A stretch of 44,045 bases of DNA, taken from an uncultured Synergistales bacterium. GTDB taxonomy: Bacteria > Synergistota > Synergistia > Synergistales > Aminobacteriaceae. The DNA is taken from assembly GCA_905233725.1 (NCBI GenBank), contig CAJOEM010000018.1, forward strand, positions 1-44,045. The letters are read 5' to 3'. Under the pieces are notes generated by a model. The model was not told the DNA's origin, ran no database searches, and was given only the letters and a program-made list of their open reading frames with translations. A program made the translations under genes and the position numbers. Within the stretch, counting starts at the first letter, position 1; the number at the start of each line of letters is the position of its first letter. This document shows, piece by piece, positions 8,243 through 16,340 of the stretch.

Positions 8243-8716
8243 TTAGTCTAACCAGCCAAGAGAATCAAGATAATCTTCGAGCAAACTTCCGACGGGCAAC
8301 CTGACTTCCAAAAAAACTGTGAATGCAAAATACACCAGTGCGAAAATCGCTATCTCCGCCAAAATTATCTGCCAAACTTTCACGCGCAAAAATAACAAAC
8401 TCGCTGCCATGAACACAACGCTTGCGATATAAAATCCAACGTAAGGCATTGCAGCAATATATATCAACAGCATTACAAATAACGTGAAAAATTGTTTCGG
8501 CATAAAATCTTTGAAATCTTCAAGTCCGCTCACAACTCCGGTTTTGAGAGCCCCGATTATCATGTTAATCACGTGTAACGTCGTCAATCCCGCGAGCAGC
8601 GCAATCACGCACAACGGGTAAATCTGAGCTTCTTTCTGCAGCTGCAGCGTCATATACAGGAAAAACGCGCACACAGCGTACATCACAGCACAAACTCCAA
8701 TGTCAGTTTTCTTCAT
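8243..8716 (-). CDS. tctB: Tripartite tricarboxylate transporter, small membrane subunit TctB
   Basis: A 157-residue protein with four hydrophobic segments and little sequence conservation, as usual for TctB. Its position between tctC and tctA, its length and the segment pattern make the call. Start ATG 8716 behind GAGAGGAG; 25 bases separate it from tctA. It is an accessory membrane partner of TctA. Confidence 0.85.
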   Translation of the reverse strand: MKKTDIGVCAVMYAVCAFFLYMTLQLQKEAQIYPLCVIALLAGLTTLHVINMIIGALKTGVVSGLEDFKDFMPKQFFTLFVMLLIYIAAMPYVGFYIASVVFMAASLLFLRVKVWQIILAEIAIFALVYFAFTVFLEVRLPVGSLLEDYLDSLGWLD

Positions 8717-8756
8717 GTGAATAAATAACTCCTCTCGTGAAATATATTATGCTCAC

Positions 8757-8801
8757 AAAAAAACAGGAGGCGTAATTAAAAACAAATCCCCCTGTCTCCT
8801 G
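8757..8801 (-). terminator. Attenuator-like hairpin between tctC and tctB
   Basis: On the minus strand CAGGAG and CTCCTG form a 6-bp stem around a 26-base loop, followed by seven T residues. It sits after the binding-protein gene and before the two membrane genes, as in the liv and rbs operons of this window. Confidence 0.65.
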
Positions 8802-8819
8802 AAAAATTATCTTGCTAAA

Positions 8820-9767
8820 TTAATCCCAAAGTTTCGCGACTTCATCGGTGCAGAATACATACTGGTCGTTGATCATTTTGCCAGTTGCTTCAGCGTCCAT
8901 GTAAAGTGTCGTAACTCCGGCTTTCTCAGCTGCTGCGATATATTCCGGATCTTCCATTGCCTGTTTGAATGCGTTCTGGTAGAACTCGATTACTTCGGGC
9001 TTAGTTTTCTTCGGGGCAACGATTGCGCGCGCACTCCCGTACCATTTCGGATAATATCCAAGCTCGCCAAGTGTCGGAACATCAGGGAAAGCTGGCATTC
9101 TCTTCTCTGCAAATACTCCGAGAATTTTCACTTCGCTAAGCATTGCTGCAATGTCTGCTTCTTTCGCGACTGAGAAATCAACTTCACCCTGACGCAACGC
9201 CAATAACTGGTCAGCAGTTCCGCCGTAAGGAATCGCACTGTACTCAAAGCCGGCTGATTTTGCGAGCAACTGAGCTCCGATGTGATTCGATGCTTTCATG
9301 CCATTAGTCGAAGCTTTCAATTTGCCCGGGTTTTCTTTCGCGAACGCTACGAGTTCACCAAGCGTGTTAAACGGACTGTCTTTGCCAACCATTACGAGTG
9401 ACGTTTCATTCACGTGATTGCAAATCGGCACAAAATCGTCAACTTTGTAATCGCCAAGTCCTTCGACAATATTCGAGCACAGCGTCGGCAGATTTACGAA
9501 TCCGATTGTGTGTCCATCTGCTCTGGCTTGTGACAACGCCGTCCAGCCAATCGAACCTGAACCGCCCTCAAGATTCTGAATAACCAGAGTTTTTCCGACG
9601 GTCTTAGTTGCGAATTTCGAGAGAACTCGCGCGGTATTATCCGTTCCTGAACCAGCTTTGTACGCGACAATAACTGTGACATTCTTCTTCGGAGCCCACG
9701 CAAACGCAACACCGCAAAATGTCACAAGAATCAAAACTACAGCTAAAAATTTCCCTGACAACTTCAT
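8820..9767 (-). CDS. tctC: Tripartite tricarboxylate transporter, substrate-binding protein TctC (Bug family)
   Basis: A 315-residue extracytoplasmic binding protein. The signal peptide runs MKLSGKFLAVVLILVTFCGVAFA. The mature part shows Bug-family features: VTVIVAYKAGSGTDNTAR near the start, IQNLEGGSGSIGWTAL, and KASTNGMKASNHIGA in the middle. It binds a carboxylate and delivers it to TctAB. A GTG at 9776 would extend the ORF by three codons but overlaps the GAGAGGTG ribosome site; ATG 9767 is six bases past it and is used here. First gene of the tct operon, divergent from tlyA. Confidence 0.92.
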   Translation of the reverse strand: MKLSGKFLAVVLILVTFCGVAFAWAPKKNVTVIVAYKAGSGTDNTARVLSKFATKTVGKTLVIQNLEGGSGSIGWTALSQARADGHTIGFVNLPTLCSNIVEGLGDYKVDDFVPICNHVNETSLVMVGKDSPFNTLGELVAFAKENPGKLKASTNGMKASNHIGAQLLAKSAGFEYSAIPYGGTADQLLALRQGEVDFSVAKEADIAAMLSEVKILGVFAEKRMPAFPDVPTLGELGYYPKWYGSARAIVAPKKTKPEVIEFYQNAFKQAMEDPEYIAAAEKAGVTTLYMDAEATGKMINDQYVFCTDEVAKLWD

Positions 9768-9835
9768 AAAAAACACCTCTCAAATTAAAATTATTACGCG
9801 AAATTATTATATAACGCAAAGGAGCTTAATAACTC

Positions 9836-10642
9836 GTGAAAACAACTGGAAAAAAAATTCGCCTTGACATGCTGCTCGTCGAAAAAAATCTCACGGATTC
9901 TCGAAATCGTGCGCAGGCCTTAATCATGGCAGGAAAAGTTCGCGTGAATGATCAGGTTCTCACAAAATCCGGAACTCTCGTGAACCCAGAGGCAAATATT
10001 ACGCTCGAAAATCCTGACGAATGGGCAAGTCGTGGCGCGAAAAAATTACTCAAGGCGTTCGATTGCTTTGATATTAACGTTGGCGGGAAAATCTGTGCTG
10101 ACTTCGGAGCTTCAACTGGAGGCTTCACGGACGTTTTGCTGCGAAACGGCGCTGCGAAAGTTTACGCAATCGATGTCGGGTACGGGCAATTAATCTGGAG
10201 ACTTGCGAATGATCCAAGAGTCGTAATCATGGACAGAACTAACGCAAGATACTTAACTCGCGAAAATTTTCCCGATGAAATATATTTTGCAACGTGTGAC
10301 GTATCGTTTATCTCGTTAAAGCTAATCATTCCCGTAATCGACGCAATCTTGAATAACGATTCCGGTGAAGCTGCCGTGTTAATCAAGCCTCAATTCGAAG
10401 CAGGTCGCGAAAAAATTTCTCACGGTGTCATAAAAGACAGGAATATTCACACCGAAGTTCTGGAAAACATCTGCGAATTTATCACGAAGAATTCACAGCT
10501 AAAAATCTCCGGACTAACTCACTCGCCGATTCGCGGTCCTGAAGGTAATATAGAATTTCTGTGCTGGCTCACAAGACATTACTCACGCAAGCCAACACAC
10601 GAAGAAATTTGCGAAATTGTCAATCAAGCTCACGAATCATAA
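9836..10642 (+). CDS. tlyA: TlyA family rRNA ribose 2'-O-methyltransferase
   Basis: A 268-residue protein. Residues about 5-65 are an S4 RNA-binding domain (RLDMLLVEKNLTDSRNRAQALIMAGKVRVN). Residues about 80-255 are an FtsJ-like SAM methyltransferase: CADFGASTGGFTDVLLRNGA is the SAM motif, then YAIDVGYGQL and CDVSFISLK. TlyA enzymes methylate 16S and/or 23S rRNA, and the family is also annotated as hemolysin A. Start GTG 9836 behind AAAGGAG (9818-9824). The last six bases overlap the end of convergent folK. Confidence 0.93.
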   Translation: MKTTGKKIRLDMLLVEKNLTDSRNRAQALIMAGKVRVNDQVLTKSGTLVNPEANITLENPDEWASRGAKKLLKAFDCFDINVGGKICADFGASTGGFTDVLLRNGAAKVYAIDVGYGQLIWRLANDPRVVIMDRTNARYLTRENFPDEIYFATCDVSFISLKLIIPVIDAILNNDSGEAAVLIKPQFEAGREKISHGVIKDRNIHTEVLENICEFITKNSQLKISGLTHSPIRGPEGNIEFLCWLTRHYSRKPTHEEICEIVNQAHES

Positions 10643-11128
10643 TTTGCAGATCCGTAACGGCTGGTGCAACTCAGTTTTTGCGATTCGCTCGTACATGTCA
10701 CGAACGGAAATCTTCAGCAGCGGGTGAATCCAGTCCGGCGAAATTTGCAGCAACGGTCTCAACACGAACAATCTCTCGTGCAAATTTACGTGCGGAATTT
10801 TCAGCTTGGCTGTGTCAAGAATCATGTCGTTAATCAGCAGAATATCAACGTCAATCTTTCGCGCTCCCCAGCGAATATTCTCAACACGTCCCAATTCACG
10901 CTCGATTTGCTTCACGGATTGCAGAATCTCTAACGGCTCGACCTGCGAGAAATTCTGCATCATGACGCACGCATTCAGAAATTTCGGCTGAGCCACAACT
11001 CCCCAAGGCTCGGTTTCGAAAACTTCACTCGTTCGCGCAATATCTCCAAATTCACGCAATCTCTCAACAGCAGCACGCAAATTCCCTAGACGATTCCCCA
11101 AATTGCTGCCAAGCCCGAAAATTATCAC
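10637..11128 (-). CDS. folK: 2-amino-4-hydroxy-6-hydroxymethyldihydropteridine pyrophosphokinase (HPPK)
   Basis: A 163-residue enzyme that transfers pyrophosphate from ATP to the pterin precursor of folate. It shows GLGSNLGNRLGNL at the N-terminus, TEPWGVVAQPKFLNAC, the metal-binding RKIDVDILL and the PHVNLHERLFVLRPL motif, all standard for FolK. The start is GTG 11128 behind AAAGGAG, overlapping the fchA stop by four bases (GTGA), so it is translationally coupled to fchA. Its presence behind fhs-fchA ties folate synthesis to folate use; no other folate synthesis gene is in the window. Confidence 0.94.
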   Translation of the reverse strand: MIIFGLGSNLGNRLGNLRAAVERLREFGDIARTSEVFETEPWGVVAQPKFLNACVMMQNFSQVEPLEILQSVKQIERELGRVENIRWGARKIDVDILLINDMILDTAKLKIPHVNLHERLFVLRPLLQISPDWIHPLLKISVRDMYERIAKTELHQPLRICKL

Positions 11129-11709
11129 GCAATCTCTCCTTTGAGCTCAGCCAGCCAGGAACGCTTCACTCGCAAAAATTCCGGGTCTTTTATCAGCGCA
11201 AGATTTATCTCGACATTCTCAATCGCACAGGAAATCGCAGCCTTCGCCAGAAATATCGCCGAATATAAATCACTCGACGCATTCCGGTTAGACTTGTTGA
11301 TCAATTCACGCGCCAATTTCAGAACTTCGAGACAATTTTCTACGGTTTGCTCCGGTGGAACGACGGCGTTCTTGTAAGACTCCTGAATTTTCTCGGAGCG
11401 ATCGTCCTGTGATTTCGGAATCTTGAACGCAGCCATCACTCGATTATACGCAGCGATGTCATTTTCAGCGCAAATTTTCAAGGCGTGAATCAATTCCTGA
11501 GATTTTCGCAGCGAATCAAGATTCAAATCCTCAAATTCTGAGTAAGCATCTTTTCCCAGCGTCAAGTTACACACCATCGAGACCAATCCCGCAGCCATCG
11601 CTCCAGTCAACGCAGCTGCACTTCCGCCGCCCGGTGTCGCACTGCCAGAAGCTAATTTTTCGAGAAATTCATCGAGCGTACAACTAAAATAATCCTGTGA
11701 TTTTTCCAT
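11125..11709 (-). CDS. fchA: Methenyltetrahydrofolate cyclohydrolase (FchA / cyclodeaminase family)
   Basis: About 194 residues, the usual length of stand-alone FchA. The opening [23 protein letters not shown] is the family signature, followed by [10 protein letters not shown], a MAAFKIPK segment and [16 protein letters not shown]. It interconverts 5,10-methenyl-THF and 10-formyl-THF. It follows fhs, which makes or uses 10-formyl-THF, and the product feeds FolD encoded just across the divergent promoter. The start is uncertain: ATG 11709 (overlapping fhs by 26 bases) and TTG 11724 are both in frame and neither has a clear ribosome site, so translation may depend on coupling to fhs. Confidence 0.9.
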   Translation of the reverse strand: MEKSQDYFSCTLDEFLEKLASGSATPGGGSAAALTGAMAAGLVSMVCNLTLGKDAYSEFEDLNLDSLRKSQELIHALKICAENDIAAYNRVMAAFKIPKSQDDRSEKIQESYKNAVVPPEQTVENCLEVLKLARELINKSNRNASSDLYSAIFLAKAAISCAIENVEINLALIKDPEFLRVKRSWLAELKGEIA

Positions 11710-13366
11710 CGTCGTCAACGTCAATATTCAGAGCAGCAGGTTTCTTAGGCAATCCGGGCATCGTCATAATCGCGCCAGTTATCGCCACCAAAAATCCAGC
11801 ACCGGCAGAAATTCTAACTTCACGCACAGTAATTCTGAAATTCGCAGGTCTTCCCAGCAACGCAGCATTATCCGAGAGCGAATACTGAGTCTTAGCCATA
11901 CACACCAGCAAATTATTCAAACCCAGAGCGTTCACACGTTCGAGATCTTTCTCAGCTTGTGGCGTGTAATCAACTCCGTCAGCTCCGTAAATTTCACGCG
12001 CAATCTTAAGAATTTTTTCCTTGGGCGATAATTCCGAATCGTAAATGAATCTGAACTCCGAATTTTTCTCACAAGCTTTCACAACTTCACGCGCCAAATC
12101 CTGACCACCTTCGCCGCCTTTCTCCCAGACTTCAGCTAATGCAAAAGCTGCGCCATGTTCGCGGCATTTTCGTTCGAGCAATTCGATTTCGCTTTCTGTA
12201 TCCGTGTAGAATTTGTTAATCGCAACGACTACAGGTAAGCCGTATTTCTGAATATTCTCGACGTGCTTGAGCAAATTCGGCAATCCGCGTTCAAGTGCTT
12301 CGAGGTCTTCATGATTCAGATCCGTTTTTGCAAGTCCTCCGTGCATTTTCAGAGCCTTAATCGTAGCGACAACTACAACAGCTGACGGTTTCAAGCCTGC
12401 GGAACGGCATTTAATATCCAGGAATTTTTCACCACCAAGATCAGCTCCGAATCCAGCTTCTGTTACGAGATAATCCGCAAGTTTCAGACCAAGTCTCGTA
12501 GCTTGAACTGAGTTGCAGCCGTGTGCAATATTCGCGAATGGTCCACCGTGAATGAATGCAGGGTTGTTCTCGAGAGTTTGAACGAGATTCGGCTTGATAG
12601 CGTCCTTCAACAACGCAGCCATTGAGCCTGAAGCTTGAATATCTTTCGCAGTTACTGGCTTGTTATCGTAAGTGTACGCGAGAATCATTTTGCCCAAACG
12701 TTCTTTCAAATCGTGCAGATCGTTCGCAAGACACAAAATCGCCATGACTTCCGAAGCAACTGTAATATCAAAGCCTGATTCACGTGGCACACCGTTAGCA
12801 GTTCCGCCCAATCCGATAATAATATTTCTCAGAGCGCGTTCGTTGAGATCCATTGCGCGTCTGAAAACAATTTTTCGCGGATCGATATTTAACTCGTTGC
12901 CCTGCTGAATATGATTGTCCAACATTGCAGCGCACAAATTATGAGCCGTCGTGATTGCGTGAATGTCTCCGGTGAAGTGCAGGTTAATATCTTCCATTGG
13001 GATTACTTGCGCATATCCTCCGCCAGCAGCGCCGCCTTTCATTCCGAAACTTGGACCGAGTGATGGTTCACGCAAAGCTACAGCAGCATTCTTGCCAATC
13101 TTGTTCAGACCGTCAGTTAATCCGATGCTGATCGTAGTTTTGCCCTCACCTGCAGGAGTTGGAGTAATCGCCGTAACGAGTATTAATTTCCCGTCAGATT
13201 TTCCCTCGCGTTCGAGACGTTTAAGAACTGATGGCAGAATTTTCGCTTTGTAATTTCCGTACTGTTCGATTTCCGAGTCAAGTATTCCTAACTTGGCTGC
13301 GATGTCCGTGATTTTGCTAGGTGTCGCTGCCTGTGCGATTTCGATGTCACTCTTAAATTTGTTCAA
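11684..13366 (-). CDS. fhs: Formate-tetrahydrofolate ligase
   Basis: A 560-residue enzyme that makes 10-formyl-THF from formate, THF and ATP, or runs in reverse to yield ATP. Seen are the P-loop region [50 protein letters not shown], and [16 protein letters not shown]. Full length for the family. The ORF extends to a GTG at 13384, but the AAGGGG ribosome site lies within that extension and points to TTG 13366 nine bases on, so I use 13366 (protein [12 protein letters not shown]). First gene of fhs-fchA-folK, divergent from folD. Confidence 0.96.
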   Translation of the reverse strand: MNKFKSDIEIAQAATPSKITDIAAKLGILDSEIEQYGNYKAKILPSVLKRLEREGKSDGKLILVTAITPTPAGEGKTTISIGLTDGLNKIGKNAAVALREPSLGPSFGMKGGAAGGGYAQVIPMEDINLHFTGDIHAITTAHNLCAAMLDNHIQQGNELNIDPRKIVFRRAMDLNERALRNIIIGLGGTANGVPRESGFDITVASEVMAILCLANDLHDLKERLGKMILAYTYDNKPVTAKDIQASGSMAALLKDAIKPNLVQTLENNPAFIHGGPFANIAHGCNSVQATRLGLKLADYLVTEAGFGADLGGEKFLDIKCRSAGLKPSAVVVVATIKALKMHGGLAKTDLNHEDLEALERGLPNLLKHVENIQKYGLPVVVAINKFYTDTESEIELLERKCREHGAAFALAEVWEKGGEGGQDLAREVVKACEKNSEFRFIYDSELSPKEKILKIAREIYGADGVDYTPQAEKDLERVNALGLNNLLVCMAKTQYSLSDNAALLGRPANFRITVREVRISAGAGFLVAITGAIMTMPGLPKKPAALNIDVDDDGKITGLF

Positions 13367-13443
13367 TGTAATTATCCCCTTCACATGTATTCATTTAATT
13401 TCAATCCACGCAAAGCGGTAAACGGACTCTCCACTTATGCGAC

Positions 13444-13579
13444 AAACTCCAGTGATATAAAACACTTTGAGAAATAAAATTACCGGGAAAAATAACATAT
13501 CAGACTTCGTTTTTGATTTCAAGCCATTTTAATTATAAAATAGAACGAAGTTTACCATTTTAGGAGAAATACACGTTTT
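13444..13579 (+). repeat. Shared intergenic element, copy A (fhs/folD)
   Basis: About 136 bp that recur at 20102-20269 in the pgsA/mnhE intergenic region in the same orientation. The left block (13444-13499) and right block (13498-13579) are nearly identical in the two copies; copy B has about 30 extra bases between them. The right block holds TTGATT (13513-13518), a 17-base spacer and TAAAAT (13536-13541). Inverted arms ACTTCGTT (13504-13511) and AACGAAGT (13544-13551) flank this promoter. The element carries no ORF. Confidence 0.85.
13513..13541 (+). promoter_or_regulatory. Probable folD promoter within the shared element
   Basis: TTGATT-17-TAAAAT, framed by 8-bp inverted arms ACTTCGTT/AACGAAGT that sit one to two bases outside the two hexamers. 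The arms look like the two halves of an operator. folD begins 60 bases downstream with GAAAGGAAG as its ribosome site. Confidence 0.55.
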
Positions 13580-13600
13580 TGAAAGGAAGTTTTTCAGAAC

Positions 13601-14458
13601 ATGATTTTATTCGGAACAGACGTAGCAGCGAATATTAATAATTCTTTGACACAGAAAATTTCCAGTCTCAAGCAGAACGCAATCATACCCAAACTCGCAA
13701 TAATCCGGGTCGGCAATAACCAGAGCGATTTGTCATACGAACGCGGAATCCTGAAGAAATTCTCTGGACTTGGAATCGCAACTCAAGTGTACGAATTCCC
13801 GGAGAATATTTCGCAATCGGATTTTGATTCGCAATTTCAGGAAATCAATCTTGACGCAAAAACTCACGCAATATTATTATTCAGACCGTTGCCGAAAAAT
13901 CTCAGCGATAAATTCGCGCGGGAGAAAATTCTCGCCTCAAAAGATGTCGATTGCATGGGGTATATTAACACCGCAAAATTGTTCTCAGGAGAAATTCGCG
14001 ATTCAGGCTTCGCACCGTGTACACCGTCGGCTGTGATGGAAATTCTGGATTATTACAAGATAGACGTTGCCGGAAAAAATGTCGTGATAATCGGTCGCAG
14101 CATGGTTGCAGGTCGTCCGCTCTCGATGCTGATGTTGAATCGCAACGCTACGGTTACAATCTGTCATTCCCAAACGCAGAATCTAGCGCAAATTTGCAGC
14201 CAAGCAGATATTCTCGTGAGTGCAATCGGGAAAGCGGAATTTGTCAGGCGTGAATTTGTGAATGAGAAAATGCTTGTGATAGACGTTGGCATAAACGTAA
14301 ATTCTTCGGGGAAATTGTGCGGTGATGTTGCATTCGATGACGTGAAAGAATTTGTAGCAGGAATAACTCCCGTTCCGAGAGGCGTTGGAGCTGTGACGAC
14401 TTCAGTACTTGCGAAAAATCTTTTGCGAGCGTGTGAACTCGTGAATAATCAAGTATAA
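13601..14458 (+). CDS. folD: Methylenetetrahydrofolate dehydrogenase, FolD family, with altered cyclohydrolase residues
   Basis: A 285-residue FolD-like protein. The catalytic domain aligns without gaps to E. coli FolD through the first motif. The C-terminal Rossmann domain shows VVIIGRSMVAGRPLSMLML, and the C-terminus has GITPVPRGVGAVTTSVL. Tyr46 and Asp117 (E. coli Y50 and D121) are kept. However, the YxxxK lysine (E. coli K54) is Ile50, and the Gln of QLPLP (E. coli Q98) is Phe94 in LFRPLP. In the family the Lys is needed for the cyclohydrolase step. I infer a dehydrogenase-only enzyme, with FchA supplying the cyclohydrolase. ATG 13601 behind GAAAGGAAG. Confidence 0.9.
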   Translation: MILFGTDVAANINNSLTQKISSLKQNAIIPKLAIIRVGNNQSDLSYERGILKKFSGLGIATQVYEFPENISQSDFDSQFQEINLDAKTHAILLFRPLPKNLSDKFAREKILASKDVDCMGYINTAKLFSGEIRDSGFAPCTPSAVMEILDYYKIDVAGKNVVIIGRSMVAGRPLSMLMLNRNATVTICHSQTQNLAQICSQADILVSAIGKAEFVRREFVNEKMLVIDVGINVNSSGKLCGDVAFDDVKEFVAGITPVPRGVGAVTTSVLAKNLLRACELVNNQV

Positions 14459-14502
14459 TGAGCGAAAATATTATATTAATATATAGAGAGTCGGTGATGA
14501 TT

Positions 14503-15339
14503 ATGCGAAAATATTTTGCGATATTGATGTCGATGATGTTGATGTTGATAATAATTCTGGGCTTGAGTTTTTGTGGCGAATCTGAAGCTCTGGATCGTAA
14601 CGGATTTTTCCCACAGAGAGGAGTTTATCGAGGAACCGCTGTGATGTCTGCGTATCAGAAATCCTACGCGATGAACTTCGAAATCTGGAAGCCGATGGGA
14701 TTGCCTGCTGGTTGGTACGCTACGTTTGATGGATTCCCCGTTGCGCAAATTGCAGAAAATCGCTGGGTGTACGGTCAAATCGGATCTGATGGCGCGATTG
14801 TTCCGACGGATGTTCTGGTTGGCTCGGTGATTCCGTCAGAAGTTCCTGGATTATTGCGAGTTGCGTTTGTCTGGGGTAACGAGAGATTTTTTAACGACAG
14901 GGAATTTTTGAAGATTCGCGAGTACATGTGCAATCGTATGGGTTGGCTTTATGATAGCAATATCAGCACGATTATAGCGTGGCATGTCTATCAACCGTAC
15001 GTTTGGATCTGGCTTGGAAACCGCTGGAGGAAATTCACACCCTACAATGGCGAATACGCCTGGCAAATGTTGAAGCGCCTCAGCCCATACATAATCGAGG
15101 AGTTGCGCAAGTCCGGAAATTTTTACTTGCCCGGAGAACCTTACGAGATTGCAGATATTGCGCGTCAATGGGGATATATCTGGCTGGGGAAAGTCTCGTT
15201 CAGTGAGTTGCAGAATCATCGCGACAGTAACAGCAGTGAAAGCTCGTATTCGTTGCGCTCGTCGAGTAGCAGCAGCAGTGGCGGTGGAAATTCTCCGTCA
15301 GAACCAAGCGGTGGCGGCTCTCAGTGGGATATTGATTAG
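14503..15339 (+). CDS. Unrecognised secreted or membrane-anchored protein with Ser/Gly-rich tail
   Basis: About 278 residues; I do not recognise the family. The N-terminus is a long hydrophobic signal (MRKYFAILMSMMLMLIIILG). The following LSFCGES is only a poor lipobox because Phe precedes the Cys, and SEA-LD could be a signal peptidase site. The middle is rich in Trp and Tyr (for example WKPMGLPAGWY, WHVYQPYVWIWLG). The C-terminal 45 residues are Ser- then Gly/Pro-rich, like a linker. Start choice is open: ATG 14503 and ATG 14497 both lie near GGTG/GAGAG; an ATG at 14458 overlapping the folD stop has no ribosome site. It probably shares the folD transcript. Confidence 0.7.
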   Translation: MRKYFAILMSMMLMLIIILGLSFCGESEALDRNGFFPQRGVYRGTAVMSAYQKSYAMNFEIWKPMGLPAGWYATFDGFPVAQIAENRWVYGQIGSDGAIVPTDVLVGSVIPSEVPGLLRVAFVWGNERFFNDREFLKIREYMCNRMGWLYDSNISTIIAWHVYQPYVWIWLGNRWRKFTPYNGEYAWQMLKRLSPYIIEELRKSGNFYLPGEPYEIADIARQWGYIWLGKVSFSELQNHRDSNSSESSYSLRSSSSSSSGGGNSPSEPSGGGSQWDID

Positions 15340-15363
15340 TAATTTCGGGAGGGTATATTATAC

Positions 15364-16305
15364 ATGTCTAAGAAACAATCCGTGAATCAGATTCAGATTC
15401 AGGATTTGCTCGATAAAGCGTACAACGCCAAATCTGATTCACAGGCGCTGGAACTCGTCGAGAAAGTTCTGAGCATTGATCCGGAAAATCCCGAAGCATT
15501 AATGATCAAAGCAGATCGCATAAACGATGACGAACGTGATAATTATCGCGGAAAACTCGAACTGATAAACCGTGCGCTTAGTTCACTCGAAACTGGTGCG
15601 CATGATTATGATTCTGATGATTCCGAAGATCGTGACGTGTTGTTCTATGCACTGAAGCAGAGATTGCTGTTCACGCATTTTGACCGGCGCGAGTTTGAGA
15701 AAGTTCTTGAGATTGCGCGTGAGTTGATGCAGAACGATCCGGAAGATTTCGCGGTCATAAATCTTAATGAGGTCGCCAGAACGCTATATTACGCGTCACT
15801 TATCGAGTTGCGTCGATGGCAGGAGATTTTGTCGGATACGATGCGCGATGAAATACACGATGCGGCTTGGGCGTATTCACGACTTGTGGGAGTGTTCATG
15901 CTCTCGCAGGATAAACGCACGAATAATCATGTCTGTGCGAGAATGTTCTGTGAAGCTCTGGGAATTGCGCCGGATGTGCCGTTTTATATACTGGGCTACA
16001 AGTCTCCCGAAGAAGTCGAAGATGATGACGAAAGCGATGAACTTGGAATTTCGGAATTTGATATAGCTCTGATGTTCTCATGTTTGAGTGAAATTTCCGA
16101 TGAGTTTTCGACTTGGTTTGCGAAGGGAACGATGTTGTTCGGATTGTTCACGAATAGATTCAAACGCGAGTATGATTACATAATTGACGCATTAGATAAT
16201 TTCGGAGGCTATCACGAGTACGAAGTTATGAGCAGGGAATTATTTGAGTGCGATGACGCAGCAGTTTTGGAAATGATGGCTTCTCACGGTTTCCCAATGC
16301 GATAA
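15364..16305 (+). CDS. TPR-like acidic protein of unknown function
   Basis: A 313-residue soluble protein with many Asp and Glu. Residues about 10-60 (LLDKAYNAKSDSQALELVEKVLSIDPENPEALMIKAD) read like a tetratricopeptide repeat, and further helical pairs follow (EFEKVLEIARELMQNDPEDFAV). The C-terminal third has an acidic EVEDDDESDELGISEFD segment. No catalytic motif is visible. ATG 15364 behind GGGAGGG, 24 bases after the upstream gene and 35 bases before the Lon-type protease on the same strand. A protein-interaction role is the most one can say. Confidence 0.75.
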   Translation: MSKKQSVNQIQIQDLLDKAYNAKSDSQALELVEKVLSIDPENPEALMIKADRINDDERDNYRGKLELINRALSSLETGAHDYDSDDSEDRDVLFYALKQRLLFTHFDRREFEKVLEIARELMQNDPEDFAVINLNEVARTLYYASLIELRRWQEILSDTMRDEIHDAAWAYSRLVGVFMLSQDKRTNNHVCARMFCEALGIAPDVPFYILGYKSPEEVEDDDESDELGISEFDIALMFSCLSEISDEFSTWFAKGTMLFGLFTNRFKREYDYIIDALDNFGGYHEYEVMSRELFECDDAAVLEMMASHGFPMR

Positions 16306-16340
16306 ATGCGATAATTGCGATAAGAATGGAGAGTGTATTT

